The notes under the pieces are model-generated. The model saw nothing but the letters and a program-made list of their open reading frames with translations. It made no database searches and was not told where the DNA came from. From Streptomyces caeruleatus (GTDB taxonomy: Bacteria; Actinomycetota; Actinomycetes; Streptomycetales; Streptomycetaceae): DNA of 64,000 bases. Below, piece after piece: positions 1 to 7,900 of this stretch (positions within the stretch are counted from its first letter, which is position 1; each line of letters begins with the position of its first letter). Position numbers and translations under genes: made by a program. The stretch spans positions 1 through 64,000 of the forward strand of contig NZ_KQ948942.1 in assembly GCF_001514235.1 (NCBI RefSeq), read 5' to 3'.

Positions 1-95
1 TCTGCGGAACGACTGCCCACAGCCTGGCTGGCGGGGCGGCTGCCCACAGCCGGGCGGGCTGGCCGGTCGCAGCCTGGCCGGGGGGAGGCCGCTCC
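1..95. other. Non-coding window edge
   Basis: No gene is supported here. A short G/C-rich direct repeat (CTGCCCACAGCC) occurs near bases 13 and 41, with degenerate copies of 'GCAGCCTGGC' around it. The stretch lies just downstream of the stop codon of the TerC-like gene and may hold its terminator, but no clear stem-loop was seen. Confidence 0.3.
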
Positions 96-1241
96 TCACG
101 CGCCCGACCGCACCTCTCCCTTCTCCTCCTCGGGCACCCCGTCCGCCCCCTCCGCCGCCAGCACCCTGTTGCGGCGGACGGAGGCCAGGAAGGACGCGGT
201 GATCAGGACGACGCCGATCAGGCCGGTGATGATCTCGCTGATCTGGTGCTGGATGGTGACCAGGAGGATCGCGGCGAGGGCGCCGATGGCGTAGTGGGCG
301 CCGTGTTCGAGGTAGACGTAGTCGTCGAGGGTGCCCTGGCGGACCAGGTACACGGTCAGCGAACGGACGTACATCGCGCCGATGCCGAGGCCCAGGGCCA
401 TCCAGAAGATGTGGTTGGTGATGGCGAAGGCGCCGATCACGCCGTCGAAGGAGAAGGACGCGTCCAGGACCTCCAGGTAGAGGAAGAGGAAGAACGCGGC
501 CTTGCCGGCGAGGGCCACCGTCGAGACCGGCCTGCCTTCCGCCCGGGCCTTCTTCTCCGCCGCCTCCTCCTGCTCCTCCTCCTCCTCGATCCGTTCCTCG
601 AAGTGCGACGAGAGGCCGCCGACGACGAGATACGTGATCAGGCCCGCCACACCGGACAGCAGCACCGTGGCCGCCTTGTCCGCGTGCCCCGTGCTGACGT
701 GGGCCTGGGTGGCGAAGGTCATCGCCGTCACCAGCAGGGCGACCAGGGCGACGCAGACCGACAGCATGTCGATCCTGCCGAGCTTGGCGAGCGGGCGTTC
801 CAGCCAGGTCAGCCACTTGATGTCCCGGTCCTCAAGGATGAAGTCGAGGAAGATCATCAGCAGGAACATGCCGCCGAAGGCCGCGATGGCCGGGTGGGCG
901 TCGGTGACCAGGTCCTGATAGCGGTCGGGGTCGTCGAGGGCGAGCTGGACCGCCTCCACGGGCCCCACCTTGGCGCTGATCGCGACGATCACCACCGGGA
1001 AGACCAGCCGCATCCCGAACACGGCGATCAGAATGCCGACCGTGAGGAAGATCCGCTGCCAGAAGGCGTTCATCTTCTTCAGGATCCCGGCGTTGACGAC
1101 CGCGTTGTCGAAGGAGAGGGAGATCTCCAGGATCGACAGGATCAGGACGATCCCGAAGGCCTCCCAGCCCCACTGCCACGCGGCGAAGGTCAGGCCGAGC
1201 ACCGTGATGGCGAACGACCAGCCGAAGGTTCGCAGCATCAT
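96..1241 (-). CDS. TerC/DUF475 family integral membrane protein
   Basis: Predicted multi-span membrane protein of about 381 residues. It carries the two family signatures near each half of the protein, LSFDNAVVNAGIL close to the N-terminus and DASFSFDGVIGAF about two thirds along. Both place conserved acidic residues in membrane helices. A cytoplasmic loop in the middle is very acidic (a run of about ten Glu/Gln). TerC-like proteins are linked to tellurite or metal-stress tolerance and metal export, but the DUF475 branch has no firmly known substrate. The start is placed at an ATG with GAGG five bases upstream; a GTG six bases further upstream is possible. The gene follows the universal stress protein gene with only a few bases between, so it is probably co-transcribed with usp and tctCBA. 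Confidence 0.88.
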   Translation of the reverse strand: MMLRTFGWSFAITVLGLTFAAWQWGWEAFGIVLILSILEISLSFDNAVVNAGILKKMNAFWQRIFLTVGILIAVFGMRLVFPVVIVAISAKVGPVEAVQLALDDPDRYQDLVTDAHPAIAAFGGMFLLMIFLDFILEDRDIKWLTWLERPLAKLGRIDMLSVCVALVALLVTAMTFATQAHVSTGHADKAATVLLSGVAGLITYLVVGGLSSHFEERIEEEEEQEEAAEKKARAEGRPVSTVALAGKAAFFLFLYLEVLDASFSFDGVIGAFAITNHIFWMALGLGIGAMYVRSLTVYLVRQGTLDDYVYLEHGAHYAIGALAAILLVTIQHQISEIITGLIGVVLITASFLASVRRNRVLAAEGADGVPEEEKGEVRSGA

Positions 1242-1248
1242 CGTCACC

Positions 1249-1644
1249 TCACCCCGCCGCCTTCACGGCGAGGACCGGACAGTCCACCCCGAGCAGGATC
1301 TGCTGGGCCGCGGACCCCATGATCAGTTTGCCGACGGCGCTGCGCTTGCGCAGACCGATCACCACCAGGGACGCGTCCGTCTGCTCCACCAGGTCGATGA
1401 TCTCCGCCGCGGCGTCCCGCGCGCCGAGGACCTGACGGATGTCGAAGTCGACGCCCAGGGCCGCGAGGTCCTCGCGCACATGGGTCAGATCGGGCTCCTG
1501 GGCGAAGCGCGGATCCACCAGGGCGTCACCCCTGGTCGTGTTCACCACCAGCAGTTTCTCGCCGCGGCGGCGGGCCTCGTCGATCCCCGCCCGTAGGGCC
1601 GCCTCGCCCTCGGGGGAGGGGACGTAGCCGACCAGGATGGTCAT
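1249..1644 (-). CDS. Universal stress protein (UspA family)
   Basis: Single-domain Usp of 131 residues, the usual length for one domain. It starts with the typical beta strand MTILVGYVPSPEG and ends with the nucleotide-binding signature G-x2-x-G-x9-G-S (VIGLRKRSAVGKLIMGS), so it is likely an ATP-binding member. Usp proteins are cytoplasmic and accumulate under stress or starvation, often modulating a neighbouring membrane protein. It lies 18 bases after tctA and immediately before the TerC-like gene, all on the minus strand, suggesting one transcript. A TGGAG ribosome binding site precedes the ATG. The partner protein is unknown; regulation of the TctA permease would fit the position but is inference. 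Confidence 0.9.
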   Translation of the reverse strand: MTILVGYVPSPEGEAALRAGIDEARRRGEKLLVVNTTRGDALVDPRFAQEPDLTHVREDLAALGVDFDIRQVLGARDAAAEIIDLVEQTDASLVVIGLRKRSAVGKLIMGSAAQQILLGVDCPVLAVKAAG

Positions 1645-1662
1645 CTCTGCACTCCAGACGTC

Positions 1663-3171
1663 TCAGGCGGCGGCGTTTCGCGCACGCAAGGGGCTTACCA
1701 CGAAACGGTGAACCAGCGGCCACAGCAGGACCAGCACGATCACCGCGTAGACCGAGTACGACACCGGGCCGCCCACCAAACCCGACAACTCGCCGCCGGA
1801 CAGCTGAAGGGAACGCCGGCCCTGCAACTCCGCCCGCGGACCCAGGATCACCCCGACGATCAGCGGCAGCACCGGGAGCCCGAAACGCCGCATGGCGAAG
1901 CCGAGGAGACCCAGCGTGAGGAGGAGGAACAGGTCGAGGGGCTGGGCGTTGACGGCGTACGCGCCCATCGACGCGAAGAACAGGATCCCCGCGTACAGGT
2001 ACGGCCGCGGGATCTGCAGCAGCTTCGCCCACGCCGGGGCCAGCGGGAGGTTCAGCAGCAGCAGGAGCAGGTTGCCGACGAAGAGGCTCGCGATCAGGAC
2101 CCAGACCAGGCTCGCCTCGCGTTCGAAGAGCAGCGGGCCGGGCTGGATGCCGTACGACTGGAAGGCCGCCAGCATCACGGCCGCCGTGGCGTTGGTGGGG
2201 AGGCCGATCGCCAGCATCGGGACCAGGGTGCCCGCCGCGGAGGCGTTGTTCGCGGCCTCCGGGCCCGCCACGCCCTCGATCGCGCCCTTGCCGAACTCCT
2301 CGGGGTGCTTGGTGAGCCGCTTCTCCGTGGCGTACGACAGGAAGGTCGGGATCTCCGCGCCGCCGGCCGGGAGCGCGCCGAACGGGAAGCCGAACGCCGT
2401 TCCGCGCAGCCAGGGCTTCCAGGACCGCTTCCAGTCCTTCCTGCCCATCCATGGGCGCCCGACCGGGATCACCTCGGCCGGTTTGCGCCGCAGGTGCGCG
2501 GCCACCCACAGCGCCTCGCCGACCGCGAAGATGCCGACCGCGACCACGACGACGTCGATGCCGTCGGCCAACTGGGGTATGCCGAGGGTGAGTCGCTGCT
2601 GGCCGGAGACCGAGTCGATGCCGACCAGGCCGATCGTCAGGCCCAGGAGCAGGGATATGAAGCCCCGGACGCGGGACGAGCCCAGGACCGACGTCACGGC
2701 GATGAACGCCAGCAGCATCAGCGCGAAGTAGTCGGGTGCGCCCAGACTGACCGCGAAGTCCACCACGAACGGCGTGATCAGGACCAGCAGCAGCGTGCCG
2801 ATGGTGCCCGCCACGAACGAGCCGATCGCCGCCGTGGCCAGGGCCTGGGCCGCGCGGCCCGCCTTCGCCATTTTGTTGCCCTCGATGGCGGTGACCACGG
2901 ACGAGGACTCGCCGGGGGTGTTCAGCAGGATCGAGGTCGTCGAGCCGCCGTACATGCCGCCGTAGAAGATGCCGGCGAACATGATGAACGCCTGCACCGG
3001 CTCCATGCCGTAGGTGACCGGCAGCAGCAGGGCCACCGTCATCGCCGGGCCGATGCCCGGCAGGACGCCCACCGCGGTGCCGATGACGACGCCGACCAGG
3101 GCGAGCAGCAGGTTCAGCGGGGCCATGACGTCCGCGAAGCCCTGCATCAGGTTGTTCAGGTTGTCCGTCAC
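1663..3171 (-). CDS. tctA: Tripartite tricarboxylate transporter large permease TctA
   Basis: Large membrane subunit (about 502 residues, roughly 11-12 helices) of a tripartite tricarboxylate transporter, which imports citrate-type carboxylates using an ion gradient and a periplasmic-type binding protein. The two glycine-rich family signatures are visible: GVLPGIGPAMTVALLLPVTY near residue 40, with GGMYGGSTTSILLNTPGE just after, and a second inverted copy FGALPAGGAEIPTFLSY near residue 260. The frame remains open upstream for 11 codons into tctB. I prefer the GTG at 3171, which starts the typical VTDNLNNLMQGF and lies 10 bases past the tctB stop. Gene order tctC-tctB-tctA matches the family. 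Confidence 0.92.
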   Translation of the reverse strand: MTDNLNNLMQGFADVMAPLNLLLALVGVVIGTAVGVLPGIGPAMTVALLLPVTYGMEPVQAFIMFAGIFYGGMYGGSTTSILLNTPGESSSVVTAIEGNKMAKAGRAAQALATAAIGSFVAGTIGTLLLVLITPFVVDFAVSLGAPDYFALMLLAFIAVTSVLGSSRVRGFISLLLGLTIGLVGIDSVSGQQRLTLGIPQLADGIDVVVVAVGIFAVGEALWVAAHLRRKPAEVIPVGRPWMGRKDWKRSWKPWLRGTAFGFPFGALPAGGAEIPTFLSYATEKRLTKHPEEFGKGAIEGVAGPEAANNASAAGTLVPMLAIGLPTNATAAVMLAAFQSYGIQPGPLLFEREASLVWVLIASLFVGNLLLLLLNLPLAPAWAKLLQIPRPYLYAGILFFASMGAYAVNAQPLDLFLLLTLGLLGFAMRRFGLPVLPLIVGVILGPRAELQGRRSLQLSGGELSGLVGGPVSYSVYAVIVLVLLWPLVHRFVVSPLRARNAAA

Positions 3172-3181
3172 GGGCCAGGCC

Positions 3182-3721
3182 TCACAGGATTCCTTGCAGG
3201 ACACCGGCGGGGAGGTTCACGCCCAGGCCGATCGCGAACGCGTAGAAGGTCGTGAGCGAGAGCGTCACCGCTATCAGCAGGTTGCGGAAGTAGTGGCGGT
3301 TGCCGAGCGCGAACGCCGTGCCCCAGAAGAGCAGCGCCCCGCTGATCACCCAGCCGAGCCGCTCGATGAGCAGCGCGTTCGCCACGAACACCGCGATCAG
3401 CAGCAGAACGGTGCGCCAGTCGCTGCCGCTCGTCAGGTCGACGTCCTCGCCGCCCTCCGGCTCACCGCGGCCGCCGCGGGCCACGTCCACGGCGTACAGC
3501 GCCGCGAGCAGCACCAGCAGACCGCCCAGCATCAGCGGGACCGCGCGCGGGCCGACCGGGTCGGTGCCGCTGGTGATGTGCGGGATGCCGAGGGCGTCCA
3601 CGATCACGGCGGTGCCCAGCAGGGCGAGGAACACGCACACGCCGTACTGCGCGCGGTCCCCGCCCTCCCGCGGCGGAGGGGAGTCCTCCACGGTCCGTTC
3701 GTCCTTCACCTCGGAGCTCAT
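3182..3721 (-). CDS. tctB: Tripartite tricarboxylate transporter small permease TctB
   Basis: Small membrane subunit of the Tct transporter, about 179 residues with four predicted helices and a charged cytoplasmic N-terminus (MSSEVKDERTVEDSPPPREG). Its first helix is followed by a PVGPRAVPLMLGGLL motif, typical of TctB. The ATG overlaps the tctC stop codon (ATGA), so translation of the two is coupled. The reading frame is open further upstream, but that extension lies inside tctC and has no family similarity. Sequence conservation of TctB is generally low; the assignment rests on size, topology and position between tctC and tctA. Confidence 0.88.
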   Translation of the reverse strand: MSSEVKDERTVEDSPPPREGGDRAQYGVCVFLALLGTAVIVDALGIPHITSGTDPVGPRAVPLMLGGLLVLLAALYAVDVARGGRGEPEGGEDVDLTSGSDWRTVLLLIAVFVANALLIERLGWVISGALLFWGTAFALGNRHYFRNLLIAVTLSLTTFYAFAIGLGVNLPAGVLQGIL

Positions 3722-4722
3722 GCGAGACCGAGCTCGGCCAGGATGTCGGCGACCGCCTTGTCCTGCTCGGTGAGATAGGCGCCGAACTCGTCGCCGGTGA
3801 CGAAGGAGTCGACCCAGCCGTTCTTCTCCAGCTGCGCCTTCCACTCGTCGGAGTCGTGCATCTTGGTCAGCGAGTCGACCCAGGTCTTCTTCTGCTCGGC
3901 GGTGATGCCCGGAGGGGCCACGATGCCGCGCCAGTTGGTGAAGACCAGGTCGATGCCCTGGTCCTTGAGCGTGGGCGCGTCCTTGAGCGCGTCGATCGGC
4001 TTCTCGCTGGTCACCGCGAGGACCCGCACCTGACCGGCCTCGATCTGGTCCAGGAACTCACCGAAGCCGCTCGCCCCGAACGCGATCTTGTCGCCGAGGA
4101 TGGCCGGCAGCAGCTCGCCGCCGCCGTCGTAGGAGACGTAGTTGACGTCCTTCGGCTTGATGCCGACGGCCTTCGCCAGCTGCATCGGGAGGAGGTGGTC
4201 GGGGCCGCCCGGCGAGGAGCCGCCGCCCACGGCGAGCTTCTTGGGGTTCTCCTTCCAGGCGGTGACGAGGTCGTCCATCGTCTTGTACGGCGAGTTCTTC
4301 GGCACGACGATCGCGCCGGCCTCCTCGATCAGCTTGGCGATCGGCGTGGTGTCCGTCAGGGTCGCCTCCGACTTGGAGGTGTACGAGGCGCCGACGACAC
4401 CGAGGCCCATCTGCATGGCCATCCTGCCGTTGCCCTTCTCGTTCACCAGGCGCTGCAGGCCCACCGTGCCGCTGGCGCCGGGCAGGTTGAACACCTGGAC
4501 GCCGGAGGCGACGTCGGTGTCCCGCATGACCTGGGTGACGGTGCGGGCGGTGAGGTCGTAACCGCTGCCCGGGGTGTTCGGGACCATGAGGCGCAGTCCC
4601 GTCACGGGCTTGCCGTCGCCGCCCCCGCCCTCCTCCTTGTCGGCGGTGGCGCCACAGGCGCTGACCGCGACCATCGACACGGCGGCAAGAGCTCCGACAA
4701 CTGCGGCTCGTCGAGTTCTCAT
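3718..4722 (-). CDS. tctC: Tricarboxylate-binding lipoprotein TctC
   Basis: Extracytoplasmic solute-binding protein of 334 residues, first gene of the tctCBA operon. The N-terminus has a twin-Arg-flanked hydrophobic signal with a lipobox ending VSAC at Cys23, followed by a Gly/Glu-rich linker, so it should be anchored to the outer face of the membrane. The mature part begins LRLMVPNTPGSGYDLTART, the ligand-loop signature of the Bug/TctC family, and contains the conserved GGGSSPGGPDHL loop and the AFGASGFGE segment. Family members bind citrate or other carboxylates; the exact ligand cannot be read from sequence. The promoter lies in the short divergent spacer shared with a sensor kinase gene. 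Confidence 0.92.
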   Translation of the reverse strand: MRTRRAAVVGALAAVSMVAVSACGATADKEEGGGGDGKPVTGLRLMVPNTPGSGYDLTARTVTQVMRDTDVASGVQVFNLPGASGTVGLQRLVNEKGNGRMAMQMGLGVVGASYTSKSEATLTDTTPIAKLIEEAGAIVVPKNSPYKTMDDLVTAWKENPKKLAVGGGSSPGGPDHLLPMQLAKAVGIKPKDVNYVSYDGGGELLPAILGDKIAFGASGFGEFLDQIEAGQVRVLAVTSEKPIDALKDAPTLKDQGIDLVFTNWRGIVAPPGITAEQKKTWVDSLTKMHDSDEWKAQLEKNGWVDSFVTGDEFGAYLTEQDKAVADILAELGLA

Positions 4723-4801
4723 GGCTCATCTCTTTCGCTCGGCCCGTTCCGGCGCCATGATTGTGCGATTCCTGAGACACCCCGTCTCGGTTCTGTGACC
4801 A
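4723..4801. promoter_or_regulatory. Divergent tctC / sensor kinase promoter region
   Basis: A 79-base spacer between divergent tctC and the kinase gene, which must hold the promoters of both. It contains a short inverted repeat, GAGAC-N5-GTCTC, at about 4773-4787, placed where a response regulator could act on both promoters. Control by the adjacent CitB-like regulator is inference from position. Confidence 0.4.
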
Positions 4802-6517
4802 TTGAAGGTTGAGTTCATAGTGGTCATAACGGCACGGCAAAAGCGGAGCCAACGGCACAGACGGAGCCAGACGCTCGCCGGTGAGCTGCTCGTATGGCAG
4901 CTCGCCATTGTCGTGATCGTGCTGGCCGCCGTGGCCGGGGTGTCCCTGGCGCAGTCGAAGGCGACCTTCGACCGGGTCGAGGGGCGCCGGGTGACCGCGC
5001 TCGCCGAGGAGCTGGCGGGCAACCCGCTCGTCCGCACCCAGCTGGTGCGGCCCGCCCCGGCCGAGATGCTCGCGCCGCTCCTGCAGTCCACGCTCACCCG
5101 GTCCGGCGTCACCTCCGCCACCGTCTCGGACGCCGGCGGCGAGATCGTCGCCTCGACGAACCCCACCCTCGTCGGCACTCGGATGCCGTCCGACGGCCCG
5201 CAGGTCACCGAGGGCCGCGGCTGGTCCGGCGAGCTGCCGGTCGACGGCGTCACCGAGCTGGTGGCGCAGGCGCCGGTACTCGGCGCGGCGGGTGACAACG
5301 CCGGGAACCACCTCGGCACCGTGATGATCGGCCGGGCCTCGCCGTCGGTCTGGCAGCGGCTCGTGGGCGCCTCGTCCTATCTGCTCGTCTACCTCGGCGT
5401 CGCCAGCGTCCTCGGGATCGCCGGTTCCTGGCTGCTGGCCCGGCGGATCAAACGCCAGACCTTCGGCATGGAGCCGAGCGAGATCGCCGGGCTCGCCGAA
5501 CACCGCGAGGCGATGCTCTTCGGGATCGCCGAGGGCGTGGTGGCCCTCGACCCGCAGCAGCGCCTCACGCTCGTCAACGCCGTCGGCCGCGGTCTGCTGG
5601 ACCTGCCCGAGAACTGCGTCGGGATGAGCCTGGCCGACCTGGGCATCGAGGGACGGCTGTACGACGTCCTCGCCGGCACCCCGCGCGAGGGCGAGCCCGG
5701 CGATCCCGCGCCCCGCGACGAGGTCGTCCTACGCCGAGGCCGGGTCCTGGTGATGAACCGGATGGACGTCACCAAGGACGGCCGCCGCCTCGGCTCCGTC
5801 ACCACCCTGCGGGACCGCACCGAACTCGCCCAGATGGAACGGGAGTTGGGCTCCTTCCGCAGCACCACCGAGCTGCTGCGCGCCCAGGCCCACGAGTTCT
5901 CCAACCAGCTGCACACCATCTCCGGGCTCATCCAGATCGGCGAGCACGACGAGGTCGTACGGTACGTCCGCGCCCTGCGCAAACACCGCGAGTCGCTCGA
6001 CCTGAACCTCACCAGCCGGGTCCGCGACCGGGCCGTCGCCGCGCTGCTCATGGCCAAGTCGGCGCTGGCCGCCGAGCGCAAGGTACGGCTGAGGATCTCC
6101 GAGCGCACGGCACTGGACCGGCTGGAGCCGACGGACTCCGCGGACGTGGCGACCGTCCTCGGCAACCTCGTGGACAACGCCGTCGACGCGGCCGCGAGCG
6201 GTTCCAGGACGGAGGACGGCGAGGCCGGGGCGTGGGTGGAGGTGGAGCTGCGCCAGGACGCCTCCAGCGTGGAGATCGTCGTACGGGACTCGGGGCCGGG
6301 CGTGGCGCCCGAGCTGGCGCAGGAGGTTTTCCTGCACGGGTTCACGACCAAGGCCGCACAGGGCGGCGACCGGGGGATCGGCCTGGCCCTGACCCGGCTG
6401 GTGTGCAAACGCCGGGGCGGCGAGGTGTCGGTGGCCAACACGCCGGCGGGCGCCATGTTCACCGCCCGGATGTCCGTCGGCCGTCCGGCCGACCGAGCGA
6501 TGGAGCAGGTCCGATGA
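4802..6517 (+). CDS. CitA/DcuS-like sensor histidine kinase
   Basis: Membrane sensor kinase of about 571 residues. Helix 1 is near residues 31-51, followed by an extracellular sensor region of about 135 residues (Cache/PAS type typical of carboxylate sensors), helix 2 near 190-213, a cytoplasmic PAS domain near 230-345, then an H-box (AHEFSNQLHTISGL) with phospho-accepting His364. The N-box is LVDNAVDAA and the ATP lid has DSGPGV and GDRGIGLAL. The family senses citrate or C4-dicarboxylates. It is divergent from tctCBA and translationally coupled to a CitB-like regulator, so it probably senses the transporter substrate. The start is uncertain: TTG at 4802, or GTG at 4820 or 4823; a weak AAGG lies before the GTGs. 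Confidence 0.9.
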   Translation: MKVEFIVVITARQKRSQRHRRSQTLAGELLVWQLAIVVIVLAAVAGVSLAQSKATFDRVEGRRVTALAEELAGNPLVRTQLVRPAPAEMLAPLLQSTLTRSGVTSATVSDAGGEIVASTNPTLVGTRMPSDGPQVTEGRGWSGELPVDGVTELVAQAPVLGAAGDNAGNHLGTVMIGRASPSVWQRLVGASSYLLVYLGVASVLGIAGSWLLARRIKRQTFGMEPSEIAGLAEHREAMLFGIAEGVVALDPQQRLTLVNAVGRGLLDLPENCVGMSLADLGIEGRLYDVLAGTPREGEPGDPAPRDEVVLRRGRVLVMNRMDVTKDGRRLGSVTTLRDRTELAQMERELGSFRSTTELLRAQAHEFSNQLHTISGLIQIGEHDEVVRYVRALRKHRESLDLNLTSRVRDRAVAALLMAKSALAAERKVRLRISERTALDRLEPTDSADVATVLGNLVDNAVDAAASGSRTEDGEAGAWVEVELRQDASSVEIVVRDSGPGVAPELAQEVFLHGFTTKAAQGGDRGIGLALTRLVCKRRGGEVSVANTPAGAMFTARMSVGRPADRAMEQVR

Positions 6518-7197
6518 TCGATGTGCTGATCGTGGAGGACGACTTCATGGTGGCCCGGATCCACCGCGGATTCGTCAACGACGTCGACGGGTTCCGGGTG
6601 ATCGGCACGGCGAACTGCGGGGAACAGGCGCTCACCGCCGTCGCCGAGCTGCAGCCCGACCTGGTCCTGCTCGACCTCTACCTCCCCGACATGTTCGGGC
6701 TGGAGATCATCCCCCGGCTGCGCACCGCCGGACACGACTGCGACGTCATGGTGATCAGCGCCGCACGCGAGTCCGACGCGGTGCGGGGCGCCGTGCGCCA
6801 GGGGGTCGTCGACTATCTGCTGAAGCCGTTCGACGCCGACGACCTGCGGGCGCGTCTGGAGCGGTACGCGGCACGGCGCAGCAACCTCTACGCGGCGGTC
6901 GTCAGCGGACAGTCCGACGTGGACCGGGCGCTGGCGCGGGGCGCGGCGCCGTCCGGCCCGGCGGCAGCCCTGCCCAAGGGCATGAGCGTGGAGACCGCCG
7001 AGCTGATCGAACGCGAGCTGCGGGCGACCGACGGCAGCCTCTCCGCCGCGGAGTGCGCGGCGCGGCTCGGGGTGTCCCGGGTGAGTGCCCGGCGCTATCT
7101 GGAGCACTTCAGCGTCACGGGGCAGGCGGAGGTGTCACTGCGGTACGGGCAGGCGGGCCGCCCGGAACGGCGCTACAGCTGGCTGGACAGACCCTGA
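6514..7197 (+). CDS. CitB/DcuR-like response regulator
   Basis: Response regulator of 227 residues coupled to the kinase gene by an ATGA overlap. The receiver domain has the acidic pair ED at residues 8-9, phospho-accepting Asp54 in VLLDLYLPD, and Lys104 in YLLKPFD. The C-terminal part has a helix-turn-helix (AECAARLGVSRVSARRYLEH) of the kind found in CitB/DcuR/DctR regulators. It probably activates the divergent tctCBA operon when the kinase detects carboxylate. No other target is visible in the window. Confidence 0.92.
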   Translation: MIDVLIVEDDFMVARIHRGFVNDVDGFRVIGTANCGEQALTAVAELQPDLVLLDLYLPDMFGLEIIPRLRTAGHDCDVMVISAARESDAVRGAVRQGVVDYLLKPFDADDLRARLERYAARRSNLYAAVVSGQSDVDRALARGAAPSGPAAALPKGMSVETAELIERELRATDGSLSAAECAARLGVSRVSARRYLEHFSVTGQAEVSLRYGQAGRPERRYSWLDRP

Positions 7198-7220
7198 GGG
7201 CCCTGAGAGCCGCAAGGGCC

Positions 7221-7523
7221 CTACGGCCGCTCCCACGCCCGGCTGCCGCCCTGGTCGACCGGGCCGGCCAGTTCCACGATGTCGTCGGAGGCGATGTCGT
7301 GCAGTCTGATCGCCAGGTCCTCCAGGGCGCGGCTGGCGGCGAGTTCGTCGCCGACCTCCGGGATGGGCCGGTCGATCGGGTTGCGGTGGGCCACGCCCCG
7401 GCCGGTGACGGGCGAGATCTCCTCGGCCGCGTCCTCGGTGCTCAGCACGGCCTCGGCGCGGGTGTCGTCGCCGTCCTCGGTGATGCGGATCCGGACGGTC
7501 CAGTCCTTCTGCTTGTCTGCCAT
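7221..7523 (-). CDS. DUF1876 domain protein
   Basis: Small cytoplasmic protein of 100 residues beginning MADKQKDWTVRIRITEDGDD and ending with a conserved stretch around LEDLAIRLHDIASDDIVEL. This is the whole DUF1876 family pattern, common in streptomycetes and of unknown function. The frame stays open far upstream, but the ATG at 7523 has GGAAG nine bases before it and matches the normal length. It stands alone, convergent with the response regulator gene. Confidence 0.85.
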   Translation of the reverse strand: MADKQKDWTVRIRITEDGDDTRAEAVLSTEDAAEEISPVTGRGVAHRNPIDRPIPEVGDELAASRALEDLAIRLHDIASDDIVELAGPVDQGGSRAWERP

Positions 7524-7758
7524 CGAGATCACTTCCGTACGGGTTGAGGGCCCTACAGACGAGCGTGCGCCTGTTGCGGGGCCGGGTCCAGCGCAGGTCG
7601 GCGGCCCGCTCTCGGGGGCGGTCTCCTCCGGGGGACGTAGCCGTGCGCCCATCCGCTCCTCCCACGGAGGCATGACAAGTGCCTCCGTGGGCACGATGTG
7701 CCGAAAGGTTGCGGAGAGAAGGCTGGTCGCAACGGACCCGGGATACGAGGAGGGCGCC

Positions 7759-7872
7759 ATGAACCGCCAGACCCACGTTCGCGTTCGTGTCACCCGCCGG
7801 CCTGCCGCTCCCCGCGACACCAGGGGCGAGATCGACCGGCGCACACCCTCGGGGCGGATCCTGCCGTACTAG
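7759..7872 (+). CDS. Possible 37-residue basic peptide
   Basis: Small open frame starting with ATG directly after a very good ribosome binding site (GAGGAGGG, six bases upstream). The product MNRQTHVRVRVTRRPAAPRD... is strongly basic and has no hydrophobic segment, signal or known motif. It sits alone between the divergent DUF1876 gene and the convergent MreB-like gene. The strong Shine-Dalgarno is the main support; frames of this length are common by chance in such GC-rich DNA, so this is tentative. Confidence 0.4.
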   Translation: MNRQTHVRVRVTRRPAAPRDTRGEIDRRTPSGRILPY

Positions 7873-7900
7873 CCCGGCTCAGTCGACAGGGTCCTGGGCC

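Noticed and set aside
246..1322. Long plus-strand open frames opposite the TerC-like and Usp genes
   Set aside because: Arg/Gly/Asp-rich products typical of the antisense frame of GC-rich genes; no domains, and the minus-strand genes are clearly real.
1708..3255. Plus-strand frame of over 500 codons opposite tctA
   Set aside because: Product is His/Gln/Arg/Asp-rich low complexity, the usual shadow of a membrane-protein gene.
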